Shown here in pieces: positions 30,726 to 39,770 of a DNA stretch of 39,790 nt. The notes under the pieces were generated by a model. It was given only the letters and a program-made list of their open reading frames with translations, had not been told where the DNA came from and made no database searches. This stretch comes from Prevotellaceae bacterium UBA1710 (GTDB taxonomy: Bacteria; Bacteroidota; Bacteroidia; Bacteroidales; Bacteroidaceae). Made by a program: the position numbers and the translations under genes. How positions within the stretch are numbered: the first letter of the stretch is position 1; every line of letters begins with the position of its first letter. The DNA is taken from NCBI GenBank assembly GCA_002317355.1, contig DCJC01000065.1:1-39790 (forward strand). The letters run 5' to 3'.

Positions 30726-31136
30726 ATGAAGCAGTACAAATATCAGATCAACGGCAATAAGTACGAGGTTTCAGTAGAGACTCCTGCCGCTGACGGAACA
30801 ATCGCCGTTACAGTTAATGGCGAGACCTACTCTGTAGTGCGTGAGCCAGAACCAGTAGTAGAGAAGAAGAAAGTAGTAGTAAAGCCTGTTGCAGCAAAGC
30901 CATCAGAGGGTGCAGACGAGATGCAGGACGCATTGCGCTCTCCACTCCCAGGAACCGTTATCGAAGTTCTTGCAAAGGTTGGTCAGCAGGTGAAGGAAGG
31001 CGACACTCTCGTTGTGCTTGAGGCTATGAAGATGAACAACAATCTCACAGCCGAGCGTGATGGTATCGTTAAGTCGATCCTCGTTGAGGAAGGTGAAGCT
31101 ATTAAGGAGAATACTCCACTCGTAACTTTCGAATAA
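30726..31136 (+). CDS. Biotin carrier subunit of the decarboxylase, 136 aa
   Basis: The biotinyl domain is residues 65-136. The biotin-attachment motif is EAMKMNN, with the lysine of AMKM modified by biotin ligase, followed by LTAERDGIVKSILVEEGEAI. The N-terminus (MKQYKYQINGNKYEVSVETP) is a second small beta domain, linked by a Val/Lys/Pro-rich stretch. It carries the carboxyl group from the alpha subunit to the membrane beta subunit. The start at 30726 lies 2 nt after the 49-aa gene; an in-frame codon upstream would overlap that gene. No beta-subunit gene follows. Confidence 0.88.
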   Translation: MKQYKYQINGNKYEVSVETPAADGTIAVTVNGETYSVVREPEPVVEKKKVVVKPVAAKPSEGADEMQDALRSPLPGTVIEVLAKVGQQVKEGDTLVVLEAMKMNNNLTAERDGIVKSILVEEGEAIKENTPLVTFE

Positions 31137-31187
31137 AGCCGAAAGTTCGTTTCTGTGGCGATGCAGAAAGCATTGTAACATATCGTA

Positions 31188-31236
31188 AAATATCGGTATA
31201 ATGTGGTCAAAGGATTGCATTATATCGATATTTTTC
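31188..31236 (+). terminator. Terminator of the methylmalonyl-CoA operon
   Basis: The arms at 31188-31203 and 31218-31233 form a 16-bp stem with one G-U pair, followed by TTTC. It closes the operon before the beta-subunit gene that is often found here. Confidence 0.75.
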
Positions 31237-31300
31237 TTAATTTTGAGTTAATTATCCGTAAAGAGAGGGATAATTCGCTATTTTTTCGAGTTTTTTTTTG

Positions 31301-31308
31301 TACCTTTG
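31301..31308 (+). promoter_or_regulatory. -7 box of the GT5-like gene
   Basis: TACCTTTG 30 bp before the start codon at 31339, preceded by T-rich DNA without a clear TTTG. Confidence 0.6.
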
Positions 31309-31338
31309 CACCATAATTTGCAAATTTAAAAAACAGAA

Positions 31339-32124
31339 ATGAAAAAAGTTCTCTTTATCAATCATGAGATTTCTCCTTTCGTACCTGACTCAGAGCTGTC
31401 AGTTATGGGATGCCGTTTGCCACAGGCTATTCAGGATAGCGGATGCGAAATTCGCACATTCATGCCAAAATGGGGCCATATAAACGAGCGTCGCGGTCAG
31501 CTTCATGAGGTACAGCGTCTGTCTGGTATGAATATCATTATCAATGATACAGACCACCCACTTATCATCAAGGTGGCAAGCATTCCACAGACAAAGATAC
31601 AGGTGTATTTCATTGATAACGAAGAATACTTCATCAAGGCTAAGGGCGAAGATGAAATTCCAACAACAAATTGCGGTGAGCGTGCTATCTTCTTTGCACG
31701 TGGTGTGATTGAGACAATGAAGAAGCTTCGTTGGTCTCCAGATATCATTCACTGTCAGGGTTGGATGAGCGCTTTCGTGCCTCTCTACATCAAGCAGGCT
31801 TATCAGGACGAGCCTTCTGTATGTAATGCGAAGATTGTGTCTTCTCTCTTCAACAGCACTCAGGACGTAATTCTTGAGGATGATTTGAAGCAGTGCATTG
31901 CATTCAAGGATATCACAGTAGATTCTCTCTCTGAGTATAGCGATAAGTTCACTATGAACGACCTTGCTCGTCTTGCTATTCAGAATTCAGATGGTGTTAT
32001 TGCAGGTTCTGCTGACCTCAAGGAAAGCATCATGAAGGAGGTAGAGGCTGCAGGAACAAAGTACCTTGCTTATCCAGGTGAGGACTTTAAGGATGCATAC
32101 CTCAACTTCTACGACACTTTGTAA
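31339..32124 (+). CDS. GT5 starch/glycogen synthase N-terminal-domain protein, 261 aa
   Basis: The fold follows the N-terminal half of GT5 glycogen synthases: MKKVLFINHEISPFVPDSEL, a GCRLPQAIQDSGCEIRTFMP strand-helix, then DIIHCQGWMSAFVPLYIK. The ADP-glucose-binding C-terminal half is missing, so the length is about half of a complete enzyme, and the usual KTGGL motif at the start is replaced. Short proteins of this kind are common in Bacteroidales before DUF4270 genes. Catalysis is doubtful; a binding or regulatory role is more likely (inference). Confidence 0.75.
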   Translation: MKKVLFINHEISPFVPDSELSVMGCRLPQAIQDSGCEIRTFMPKWGHINERRGQLHEVQRLSGMNIIINDTDHPLIIKVASIPQTKIQVYFIDNEEYFIKAKGEDEIPTTNCGERAIFFARGVIETMKKLRWSPDIIHCQGWMSAFVPLYIKQAYQDEPSVCNAKIVSSLFNSTQDVILEDDLKQCIAFKDITVDSLSEYSDKFTMNDLARLAIQNSDGVIAGSADLKESIMKEVEAAGTKYLAYPGEDFKDAYLNFYDTL

Positions 32125-32168
32125 TTGTACAATTACAATCCATAAAAGAAAATTGATAATAAACGATT

Positions 32169-33680
32169 GTGAAAAAGTATATTATTCTCCCACTTATTGC
32201 CGCTGTAGGTTTTCTCACTTCATGCGACGAAACAACGGATGCAGTGGGTTTCTCTCTCACAGAGCCAACAGACAGACTGGATGTTGATTACGGAACATTT
32301 AATGTTAGCAGTGAAACCGTAAAACTCGAAAACATCGTATCTCGTTCTACAATAGGATACCTTGGTAAGATGAAGGATCCAGAGACTGGCTCTTATATTA
32401 CATGCAATTATACCACTCAGTTCCGTACAATGGAGAATGGTGACCATCTTGCAAAATCTGATTTCGCACAGGATAATGGTCAGATTATTGCAGATTCTTG
32501 CGAAGTGAGAATTTACTACTATACATCATCAGGTGACAATAACATCCCTATGAAATGTAAGTTGCAAGAAATGGCAAAGCCATTGAGCGAGACAGAGACA
32601 TATACCACAGACTTCAAGCCAACCGCTGAGAATGGATATCTACGCAGTAATGGTATAAGCCAGTCAACGACTTATTCACTTAAAGACAACAGTATTCCTG
32701 AAGACACAGAATCAGCACGCTGTATCAGAATCCAGTTGAATAATGAATATACTGACACAAAAGGCAACAAATACAATAACTACGGTTCGTATATATTGAA
32801 CAAGTGCTACGAAGGTGATGGTTCAAACATAAACAACTCATATAAATTTGTCCACAACGTATGTCCAGGCTTTTTTATTGAGAGTACTGGTGGCATCGGT
32901 TGTATGGCAAACATCTCTATCACCCAGCTTAGAATACACGCAAAATGCAAGCAGGAGAATGGAACAATGCGCGACTCTCTTATATACTTCAATGGTACAG
33001 AGGAGGTTGTTCAGAGAACCAACATAAGCCAAGACAACGACAAGCTCACAGAGATGGCTAATGAGGGTGATTACACATACCTCAAAACACCAGCAGGCCT
33101 TTGCACACAGATCACACTTCCAGTTGATGAGGTGTACAAAGGACATGAGAATGACACTCTGAATACAGCTCGTATGATCCTTTTGCGCGAAAGCAACGAA
33201 AAGGAAGTTAATAGCAATACATTCGGAATTCCGACTACGCTTCTTATCCTTCCTGCAGATAGAGCCGAAGCATTCTTTGCGAAGAATGAAATTGCGGACA
33301 ACAGAGACTCTTATATAGCAACATATATCGGAGAAACAAAAGATAACACCGGAAATGCAACCGAGCGTCTCAATGGATACAGATTCAGCAATATCAGCGG
33401 TATTTTACGCTTGATGAAGAAAGCAAAGGACGAATATATTGCTGCACATCCTGGTACAACAGACGAACAATATGAGACTCTCTTCCCAAAATGGAACAAA
33501 GCACTCATAGTTCCTGTTATAACAAGTAAGACCACTGTTACTTCCAGTTATACTTCAACTGAGGTTCTTTCCCGTGTAACTCACGATATGAGTTTAACAA
33601 GTACCAAACTTGTAGGTGGAAAGAATAATCCAAATGCAATCAAGATTAATTGCATATATAGTAAGTTCAAGAACAAATAA
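32169..33680 (+). CDS. DUF4270 lipoprotein, 503 aa
   Basis: MKKYIILPLIAAVGFLTSCD is a lipoprotein signal with the lipobox LTSC and cysteine at residue 19, followed by acidic residues (DETTD) that favour surface export in Bacteroidetes. The start is a GTG, 44 nt after the GT5-like gene. The body matches DUF4270 (pattern NIVSRSTIGYLGKMKDPETG, DSCEVRIYYY, ITLPVDEVY, NKALIVPVITS). Function is not known; the protein is expected at the outer membrane. Confidence 0.8.
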   Translation: MKKYIILPLIAAVGFLTSCDETTDAVGFSLTEPTDRLDVDYGTFNVSSETVKLENIVSRSTIGYLGKMKDPETGSYITCNYTTQFRTMENGDHLAKSDFAQDNGQIIADSCEVRIYYYTSSGDNNIPMKCKLQEMAKPLSETETYTTDFKPTAENGYLRSNGISQSTTYSLKDNSIPEDTESARCIRIQLNNEYTDTKGNKYNNYGSYILNKCYEGDGSNINNSYKFVHNVCPGFFIESTGGIGCMANISITQLRIHAKCKQENGTMRDSLIYFNGTEEVVQRTNISQDNDKLTEMANEGDYTYLKTPAGLCTQITLPVDEVYKGHENDTLNTARMILLRESNEKEVNSNTFGIPTTLLILPADRAEAFFAKNEIADNRDSYIATYIGETKDNTGNATERLNGYRFSNISGILRLMKKAKDEYIAAHPGTTDEQYETLFPKWNKALIVPVITSKTTVTSSYTSTEVLSRVTHDMSLTSTKLVGGKNNPNAIKINCIYSKFKNK

Positions 33681-33685
33681 ATATT

Positions 33686-33817
33686 ATGGCTGATAATTTT
33701 CTTGAAAATCATCGCGCCGAATATGAGCAGCGCAAAGCCAAATGGCTTGCAAAGCAAAAGAAACATACGCCTGCTTCCGTACTTGAAGCAAGGAGAAAGG
33801 AAAAAGAAAACCAGTAA
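33686..33817 (+). CDS. Small charged protein, 43 aa
   Basis: MADNFLENHRAEYEQRKAKW then LAKQKKHTPASVLEARRKEK. It is almost entirely helical and highly charged. Similar short ORFs that begin MADN(F/Y)LE are widespread in Bacteroidales, where annotations vary; the function is not known. It ends in the stem of the following terminator. Confidence 0.6.
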   Translation: MADNFLENHRAEYEQRKAKWLAKQKKHTPASVLEARRKEKENQ

Positions 33818-33837
33818 GTTTTAGCTTACTGGTTTTT
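33807..33837. terminator. Bidirectional terminator between convergent genes
   Basis: AAAACCAGTAAG pairs with CTTACTGGTTTT around a 6-nt loop, with A- and T-runs at the two sides. It serves both the small gene and uvrA. Confidence 0.85.
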
Positions 33838-33861
33838 CTATTTCTATGCTGCACCTATATA

Positions 33862-36696
33862 TTAGATATACTTTGCAGTATAACCCTTCATCTGCTTGGC
33901 TACTTCCTCTGGAGTTCCTGTAGCAACGACCATACCACCGTTACGACCACCTTCAGGTCCCATGTCGATGATATGATCTGCAAGACGGATGACATCAAGA
34001 TTATGCTCAATGATTATGACAGTATTGCCTTTATCTACAAGTTTACGAATAATACCCATAAGGATTCGGATATCCTCGAAATGAAGTCCAGTAGTTGGCT
34101 CATCGAGAATATAGAGCGTCTTACCAGTATCACGCTTGGCAAGTTCGGTAGCAAGTTTTACACGCTGGCTCTCACCACCAGAGAGAGTGGTAGAAGGCTG
34201 TCCAAGCTTAATATAGCCCAAGCCAACATCCTGAAGAGTCTTAATCTTATGAAGGATATTAGGTACGCTCTCAAAGAATTCAACAGCCTGATTGATAGTC
34301 ATATCAAGCACATCGGCTATACTCTTACCTTTATAGCGAACCTCAAGGGTCTCACGATTATAACGCTTACCCTGACATACCTCACAAGGTACCATGACAT
34401 CTGGAAGGAAGTTCATTTCAACGGTCTTATAGCCATTTCCAGAACAACCCTCACATCGTCCACCTTTCACATTGAAAGAGAAACGACCAGGCTTATAACC
34501 ACGAATCTTCGCCTCAGGAAGAGCCACGAAGAGAGAGCGGATATCAGCGAAAACACCAGTATAGGTAGCAGGATTAGAGCGAGGGGTACGACCAAGAGGA
34601 GTCTGATCAACATCTACCACCTTATCTATAAGGTCAATGCCTTCGATAGACTCATAAGGCATCGGCTTCTTAAGAGAGCGATAGAAATGCTGAGAGAGAA
34701 TAGGATGAAGAGTCTCATTGACGAGAGTACTCTTTCCTGAGCCTGAAACACCAGTAACCACGATGAGCTTACCGAGAGGGAAAGACACATCTACATTCTT
34801 GAGGTTATTACCAGAAGCGCCATGGATTGTGATTTCCTTAGCAACCTTTGCAGTCTTCTTCTTTGGCTTAGAAGAAAGTTCTTCTTCTGGAACTTCACGA
34901 TCACGGTCAACCTCAACCTTTAGAGTACCATTGAGATAATCAGAAGTGATGGTATGCTGCTTGAGCATCTCCTTAGGAGTGCCTTGGAACACTACTTCCC
35001 CACCCTTTCTACCAGCCTTAGGACCGATATCCACGATATAGTCGGCTGCCATCATCATATCCTGATCATGCTCTACGACGATAACGGTATTACCAATATC
35101 ACGAAGCTGCTTCAGGGAATTGATAAGACGATCATTATCACGCTGATGAAGTCCGATAGAAGGCTCATCAAGGATATAGAGCACATTCACGAGCTGACTA
35201 CCAATCTGGGTAGCAAGTCGGATACGCTGACTCTCACCACCCGAGAGAGACGTTGACTGACGCGAGAGCGAGAGATAATCGAGGCCAACATCAAGCATGA
35301 ACTTGAGTCGGGTACGAATCTCCTTGATGATTTCTACTGCAATCTTATTCTGACGCTCGTCCATATGCTTTGGAGCCTCTGCAAGCCAGTCGTATAGCTG
35401 GTCAATATCCATATCAGCAAGTTCGCTGATATTCTTATCCCAGATACGATATGAAAGAGCCTCCTTATTAAGACGACGACCTTCACACTCAGGGCATTTC
35501 ACCATAGCCATGAACTGATCAGCCCATTTCTGAGCAGACGCTGAATCATCACTCTCTATGACCTGACGAAGATATTTCACAACGCCCTCATATTCAGTAA
35601 AGTAATCAGAACTTGTCTTGACGACATCCTTAGAAATCTTCACACGCTCAAGAGAGCCATAGAGCACTTCACGAAGAGCATCCTCAGGAATATCAGAGAT
35701 TGGAGTCTTTACGGTACAGTCACACTTTGCAAGAAGAGCATCTATCTGCCAGAATATCATCTGGTTCTTGTATTTTCCGAGAGGAGCGATACCACCTTCA
35801 TGGATAGAGAGAGAGGCATCAGGAATGACCTTCTTCATGTCAATCTCATTGATAAGACCGAGTCCCTTACAATGAGGACATGCACCTTCAGGAGAGTTGA
35901 AAGAGAAGATATTAGGAGCAGGATCCTTATAAGCGATACCACTTGTAGGACACATCAGTCGGCGAGAGAAATACTTCACTTCTTCTGCATCCTTATCGTA
36001 GATCATAATAAGACCATCACCCTGACGCATAGCTATACGGATGGTGTTACGAAGACGCTCCTCATCACTTTCCTTTACGGCAAGCTTATCAATAACGACC
36101 TCAATATTATGATTCTTATAGCGATCAACACGCATTCCGCTTTCAAGTTCGAGGATTTCATCATCAACACGCACCTGAAGGTAGCCCTTACGACGCATCT
36201 GGTCGAAGAGTTCGCGATAATGTCCCTTACGATTACGGATGAGTGGTGCAAGAATGATGATTCGCTTACCGATATAGTCATTGAGAATCATCTCAGTAAC
36301 CTGATCCTCAGTATATTTCACCATTTTCTCGCCAGACACATAACTATAAGCCGTACCTGCACGAGCAAAGAGAAGACGAAGATAATCATATATCTCAGTG
36401 GTAGTGCCTACTGTAGAGCGAGGATTTCGGTTGGTTGTCTTCTGCTCGATACTAATAACAGGCGAAAGACCTGTTATCTTATCCACATCAGGACGCTCCA
36501 TACCACCAAGGAAGTTACGTGCATAGGCAGAGAATGTCTCGATATAGCGTCTTTGTCCTTCAGCAAAGATGGTGTCAAAGGCAAGTGATGACTTTCCCGA
36601 ACCAGAAAGTCCGGTAATGACACTTAGCGAATAACGTGGTATCTTAACATCAATATTCTTAAGATTGTGCACTCGGGCACCATATATCTCTATCAT
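33862..36696 (-). CDS. uvrA: Excinuclease ABC subunit A
   Basis: This is the DNA damage sensor of nucleotide excision repair, acting as a dimer with UvrB. The 944-residue length is normal. ABC1 has Walker A GLSGSGKSS (31-39), signature STSLSGGESQRIRLA and Walker B LYILDEPSIGLHQ. ABC2 has Walker A GVSGSGKST, signature TTLSGGESQRVKLATELAKR and Walker B LYILDEPTTGLHFED. Zinc-binding cysteine pairs CPHC, CPEC, CEGC and CEVC (with insertion YKTVEMNFLPDVMVP) are present. The gene is single and convergent to the small gene at 33686. Confidence 0.97.
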   Translation of the reverse strand: MIEIYGARVHNLKNIDVKIPRYSLSVITGLSGSGKSSLAFDTIFAEGQRRYIETFSAYARNFLGGMERPDVDKITGLSPVISIEQKTTNRNPRSTVGTTTEIYDYLRLLFARAGTAYSYVSGEKMVKYTEDQVTEMILNDYIGKRIIILAPLIRNRKGHYRELFDQMRRKGYLQVRVDDEILELESGMRVDRYKNHNIEVVIDKLAVKESDEERLRNTIRIAMRQGDGLIMIYDKDAEEVKYFSRRLMCPTSGIAYKDPAPNIFSFNSPEGACPHCKGLGLINEIDMKKVIPDASLSIHEGGIAPLGKYKNQMIFWQIDALLAKCDCTVKTPISDIPEDALREVLYGSLERVKISKDVVKTSSDYFTEYEGVVKYLRQVIESDDSASAQKWADQFMAMVKCPECEGRRLNKEALSYRIWDKNISELADMDIDQLYDWLAEAPKHMDERQNKIAVEIIKEIRTRLKFMLDVGLDYLSLSRQSTSLSGGESQRIRLATQIGSQLVNVLYILDEPSIGLHQRDNDRLINSLKQLRDIGNTVIVVEHDQDMMMAADYIVDIGPKAGRKGGEVVFQGTPKEMLKQHTITSDYLNGTLKVEVDRDREVPEEELSSKPKKKTAKVAKEITIHGASGNNLKNVDVSFPLGKLIVVTGVSGSGKSTLVNETLHPILSQHFYRSLKKPMPYESIEGIDLIDKVVDVDQTPLGRTPRSNPATYTGVFADIRSLFVALPEAKIRGYKPGRFSFNVKGGRCEGCSGNGYKTVEMNFLPDVMVPCEVCQGKRYNRETLEVRYKGKSIADVLDMTINQAVEFFESVPNILHKIKTLQDVGLGYIKLGQPSTTLSGGESQRVKLATELAKRDTGKTLYILDEPTTGLHFEDIRILMGIIRKLVDKGNTVIIIEHNLDVIRLADHIIDMGPEGGRNGGMVVATGTPEEVAKQMKGYTAKYI

Positions 36697-36728
36697 ATTC
36701 TATAAACGAAAAACGAAACGTGAAGAAT

Positions 36729-37469
36729 TTAATTATCTCCAGAAGCAGTCTCAGTATAACCTCTCAAAAGAGTGATATCTTGCTTAATGTTATACTTTCG
36801 CCCATCAGCGCCTTTTGCCTGAACATGAACGTAATACACTCCTTCTTTCACATTACTTCCTTTGTATGTGCCATCCCATCCACCAGCAGGATCAGTCCAT
36901 TCATACATTTTCTGTCCCCAACGATTGTAAATAGTTGCCTTGAACTCAACAATAGACTGATAGCCAATCTTAGCCTTGTAGATATCATTGGCACCATCGC
37001 CATTAGGAGAGAAAGCATTAGGGAAATCCAGTTTACTTGTGCTGATCGTAATGCTTATCGGCTCACGAGTCTTTGTGATATAATCCTCTTCGGTAACGGT
37101 CATAATAGTATCGTTACCATTCAAGAAATAACCAATGAGACAAATGAGATGCGTACCAGCCTTTGTGAAAGTGAAGTCTGTTTCACTCTCATGACGAACA
37201 AGCACATGCTGACCTTCCACGATTTCATTCTCATAGAAACGCCATTCGAAATACGAAGAATAGTTCTCGGGATTATCTATACCTGGATCAAAATGCACAA
37301 CAAGAGGCGCAGAACCAGAGTAATTGGTGTTCTCTGTTTCTTCTCCAGTTTCTGTAATGATTTTTGCCAAAGGATTAATTGTTGGTTCCTGAGGTTCCAT
37401 GTCTTGTGCCATCAACTGAGAGATTGTGACAAAGAGCAATATATAGATGATTGAAAAAAGTTTTTTCAT
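36729..37469 (-). CDS. Secreted protein with type B T9SS sorting domain, 246 aa
   Basis: It has an N-terminal signal peptide (MKKLFSIIYILLFVTISQLM, cleaved after MAQ), a PKD-like beta domain (about 45-140) and the gliding-motility-associated C-terminal domain (about 155-246). That domain reads PNAFSPNGDGANDIYKAKIG, ATIYNRWGQKMYEW, GGWDGTYKG and VKEGVYYVHVQAKG. This CHU_C/type B signal directs type IX secretion. It is a small cell-surface or secreted protein of unknown role, upstream of and divergent from the LysM gene. Confidence 0.82.
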   Translation of the reverse strand: MKKLFSIIYILLFVTISQLMAQDMEPQEPTINPLAKIITETGEETENTNYSGSAPLVVHFDPGIDNPENYSSYFEWRFYENEIVEGQHVLVRHESETDFTFTKAGTHLICLIGYFLNGNDTIMTVTEEDYITKTREPISITISTSKLDFPNAFSPNGDGANDIYKAKIGYQSIVEFKATIYNRWGQKMYEWTDPAGGWDGTYKGSNVKEGVYYVHVQAKGADGRKYNIKQDITLLRGYTETASGDN

Positions 37470-37501
37470 ATATGAAATAACGCAAAAATAAGTAAAATAT
37501 G

Positions 37502-37532
37502 TTGATTTATAGCGAAAAAATTATTATTTTTG
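37502..37532 (+). promoter_or_regulatory. Promoter of the LysM gene
   Basis: TTG (37502-37504) and the -7 box TATTTTTG (37525-37532), spacing 20 bp. The box falls where an upstream start codon at 37530 would lie, so translation starts at 37560. Confidence 0.65.
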
Positions 37533-37559
37533 CATCGCAAATTGAAATTTCACACTAAA

Positions 37560-38900
37560 ATGAGTAAAAAGAAATACATAATCCTGCTTTTGATTGCCCT
37601 ATTTTCTTTCAATTTAGAGATAGATGCACAGCAGAACCAGACAGTTACGCTTCATAAGGTTAAGAAAAAAGAGACTATATTCGGTATTGCACGAGATAAC
37701 AATATCACAATAGAGGAACTCATCAGCGCCAATCCTGAGATGCAACAGCCAGGATATGAGCTTAAGAAGGGTACAACAATCACAATTCCTGCACCAAAAG
37801 CGACTGCTCCACAGCCAGTTGCACCAGTCGCACCTGTAAAGAACAACATCGATGTTGGTATTATGCTACCTTTACACAATGTTGACGGTGATGGTCGCAG
37901 AATGATTGAGTACTATCGTGGACTTCTCATGGCTGTTGAAAAACTGAAGTTGGATGGCGTTAACGTGAATGTGAAAGCGTGGAATGTTTCTCAAACAGAC
38001 GATATCAACGCTACCCTAATTCAGACAGGAGCAGACAAGCTCGATGTGATATTCGGTCCTTTGTATTCTAAGCAGGTTAGAGCTCTTGGTGATTTCTGTA
38101 AGAAGAACTCAATACGCATGGTCATTCCGTTCTCTATCAATGGCGATGAGGTGAACCGTAACGAGTTTATCTATCAGGTATATCAGACACCAGAGACATT
38201 CAACCAGAAGAGTGTAAATGCTTTCGTTGAGCGTTTCGGCAACTGCCATCCGATCATCGTTGATTGTAACGACTCCACCTCTAACAAAGGAAGTTTCACA
38301 TACGCACTTCGTAAGAAGCTGGAAGAGAATGGAATACAGTATAGTATTTCAAATCTTCGTTCATCTATAGAGATGTTCCAGAAGGCATTTGTCACAACAA
38401 AGAGAAATGTAATAATTCTCAACACAGGTCGTTCTCCCGAACTCACTCAGGCAATGCACAAGCTTGACGCACTTCTTGCAGCATCTCCTGGCTACATGAT
38501 CTCTATGTTCGGTTATACAGAGTGGCAGATGTACGAAAAGTACAATCAGAACCAGACATACTTCCATAAGTATGATGTATATATTCCATCTTCATACTTC
38601 TACAACGAGCAGTCAAGCTATGTACAAAGTTTCGACAAAGCATACAAGAGCAAGTTTGGAGTTGAAATGATGAATGCTCTTCCACACTTCGCCTTGACTG
38701 GCTATGATCAGGGCGTGTTCTTCATCGGAGGTATCAATAAGTTTAAGAGCGCATTCATGGGAGCACGTAATCAGGTTTACAACACCCCACTCCAGACACC
38801 TTATCACTTCGGTAAGACCCCTAACGGAGGTTTCCGAAATGATGCATTCATGCTTATTCACTATCAGACAAATGGGGGAATAGAGACTTTCACATATTAA
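37560..38900 (+). CDS. LysM and periplasmic-binding-like protein, 446 aa
   Basis: The signal peptide (MSKKKYIILLLIALFSFNLE, cleaved near IDAQ) precedes one LysM domain (about 25-75, HKVKKKETIFGIARDNNITI to GTTITIPAP). A Pro/Ala-rich linker follows and then a periplasmic type 1 binding-protein fold (about 95-440, VGIMLPLHNVDGDGRRMIEY, DVIFGPLYSKQVRALGDFCK, VIIVDCNDS-like strand). LysM binds peptidoglycan. The receptor-like part may sense or scaffold rather than transport, since no ABC transporter is near. It is co-transcribed with the barrel gene 3 nt downstream. Confidence 0.8.
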   Translation: MSKKKYIILLLIALFSFNLEIDAQQNQTVTLHKVKKKETIFGIARDNNITIEELISANPEMQQPGYELKKGTTITIPAPKATAPQPVAPVAPVKNNIDVGIMLPLHNVDGDGRRMIEYYRGLLMAVEKLKLDGVNVNVKAWNVSQTDDINATLIQTGADKLDVIFGPLYSKQVRALGDFCKKNSIRMVIPFSINGDEVNRNEFIYQVYQTPETFNQKSVNAFVERFGNCHPIIVDCNDSTSNKGSFTYALRKKLEENGIQYSISNLRSSIEMFQKAFVTTKRNVIILNTGRSPELTQAMHKLDALLAASPGYMISMFGYTEWQMYEKYNQNQTYFHKYDVYIPSSYFYNEQSSYVQSFDKAYKSKFGVEMMNALPHFALTGYDQGVFFIGGINKFKSAFMGARNQVYNTPLQTPYHFGKTPNGGFRNDAFMLIHYQTNGGIETFTY

Positions 38901-38903
38901 TAT

Positions 38904-39632
38904 ATGATAAAGAAATATATACTCATCATCCTATGCGCAATCCCATTTTGGGCTTCTGCTCAGGTTGGTGAGCACAGAAATCAGTTTGCTATCGGTCTTC
39001 ACGGCGGACTAAACCTAAATACCGTATCATTCGTTCCTAATGTCAACCAAAAGATGTTTCAAGGAATGGAAGGTGGATTAATGGTTAGATATACGTGCGA
39101 GAAATACTTCAAGACTATTTGCTCTATTCAGATGGAGTTCAATTACTCGCAGCTTGGTTGGGATGAGGACATTATAGATGGCAATAATAATCCCGTACCT
39201 GCCACAAACGGAGACGGCAACGAGAGATACAAGCGAACAATCAATTATTTTCAGATTCCTATACTCGCACATCTCGCTTGGGGAAAAGAGAAGAAAGGAG
39301 TAAACCTCTTCTTTGAGGCTGGTCCTGCCCTTGGCATTTATCTCAATGATGAAATAGACACCAACTTCACCCCAACAACTATCAACGAAGAGTTGAGAAA
39401 TGCAAAAACGGATAGTGAATTGTGTGAAAAAGAAATCCAGAACAAATTCGACTATGGAATAGCAGCTGGTGGTGGTGTTGAGCTACACATTAAGTCAATA
39501 GGACGCCTTCAGCTGTCTGGACGTTACTACTACGGTCTTGGTAATCTCTTCTACGATTCCAAACGTGATTATTTTAGTAGGTCAAATCACCAAACCATCA
39601 CAATACGTGCTGCATACCTATTTGACCTGTAA
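38904..39632 (+). CDS. PorT-like outer-membrane beta-barrel protein, 242 aa
   Basis: It has a signal peptide (MIKKYILIILCAIPFWASAQ), then an eight-stranded barrel pattern: FAIGLHGGLNLNTVSF, GLMVRYTCEKYFKTICSIQM, YFQIPILAHLAWGKEKKG, LFFEAGPALGIYL, YGIAAGGGVELHI, GRLQLSGRYYYGLGNLF, and TIRAAYLFDL at the terminus. This is the PorT/OMP_b-brl_2 architecture. The start is 3 nt after the LysM gene stop, so the two act together at the envelope. Confidence 0.82.
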   Translation: MIKKYILIILCAIPFWASAQVGEHRNQFAIGLHGGLNLNTVSFVPNVNQKMFQGMEGGLMVRYTCEKYFKTICSIQMEFNYSQLGWDEDIIDGNNNPVPATNGDGNERYKRTINYFQIPILAHLAWGKEKKGVNLFFEAGPALGIYLNDEIDTNFTPTTINEELRNAKTDSELCEKEIQNKFDYGIAAGGGVELHIKSIGRLQLSGRYYYGLGNLFYDSKRDYFSRSNHQTITIRAAYLFDL

Positions 39633-39730
39633 AATGCGCTCATCTCAGCAGGTAAGTTGACATACATCAATTAAGAAAAGTTTTTATTGATTTTTTCTTT
39701 CAAAAATTTTTTTTTCTCAGAAATAATGAC

Positions 39731-39738
39731 TACCTTTG
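39731..39738 (+). promoter_or_regulatory. -7 box of the tRNA gene
   Basis: TACCTTTG 32 bp before the tRNA 5' end, preceded by an AT-rich tract with runs of T. Confidence 0.6.
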
Positions 39739-39770
39739 CACCGCAATTCAGAAATGAAGCACTTAAAAAT

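Noticed and set aside
34000..36600. Long plus-strand frames opposite uvrA
   Set aside because: They are shadows of uvrA; the minus-strand product has all UvrA motifs.
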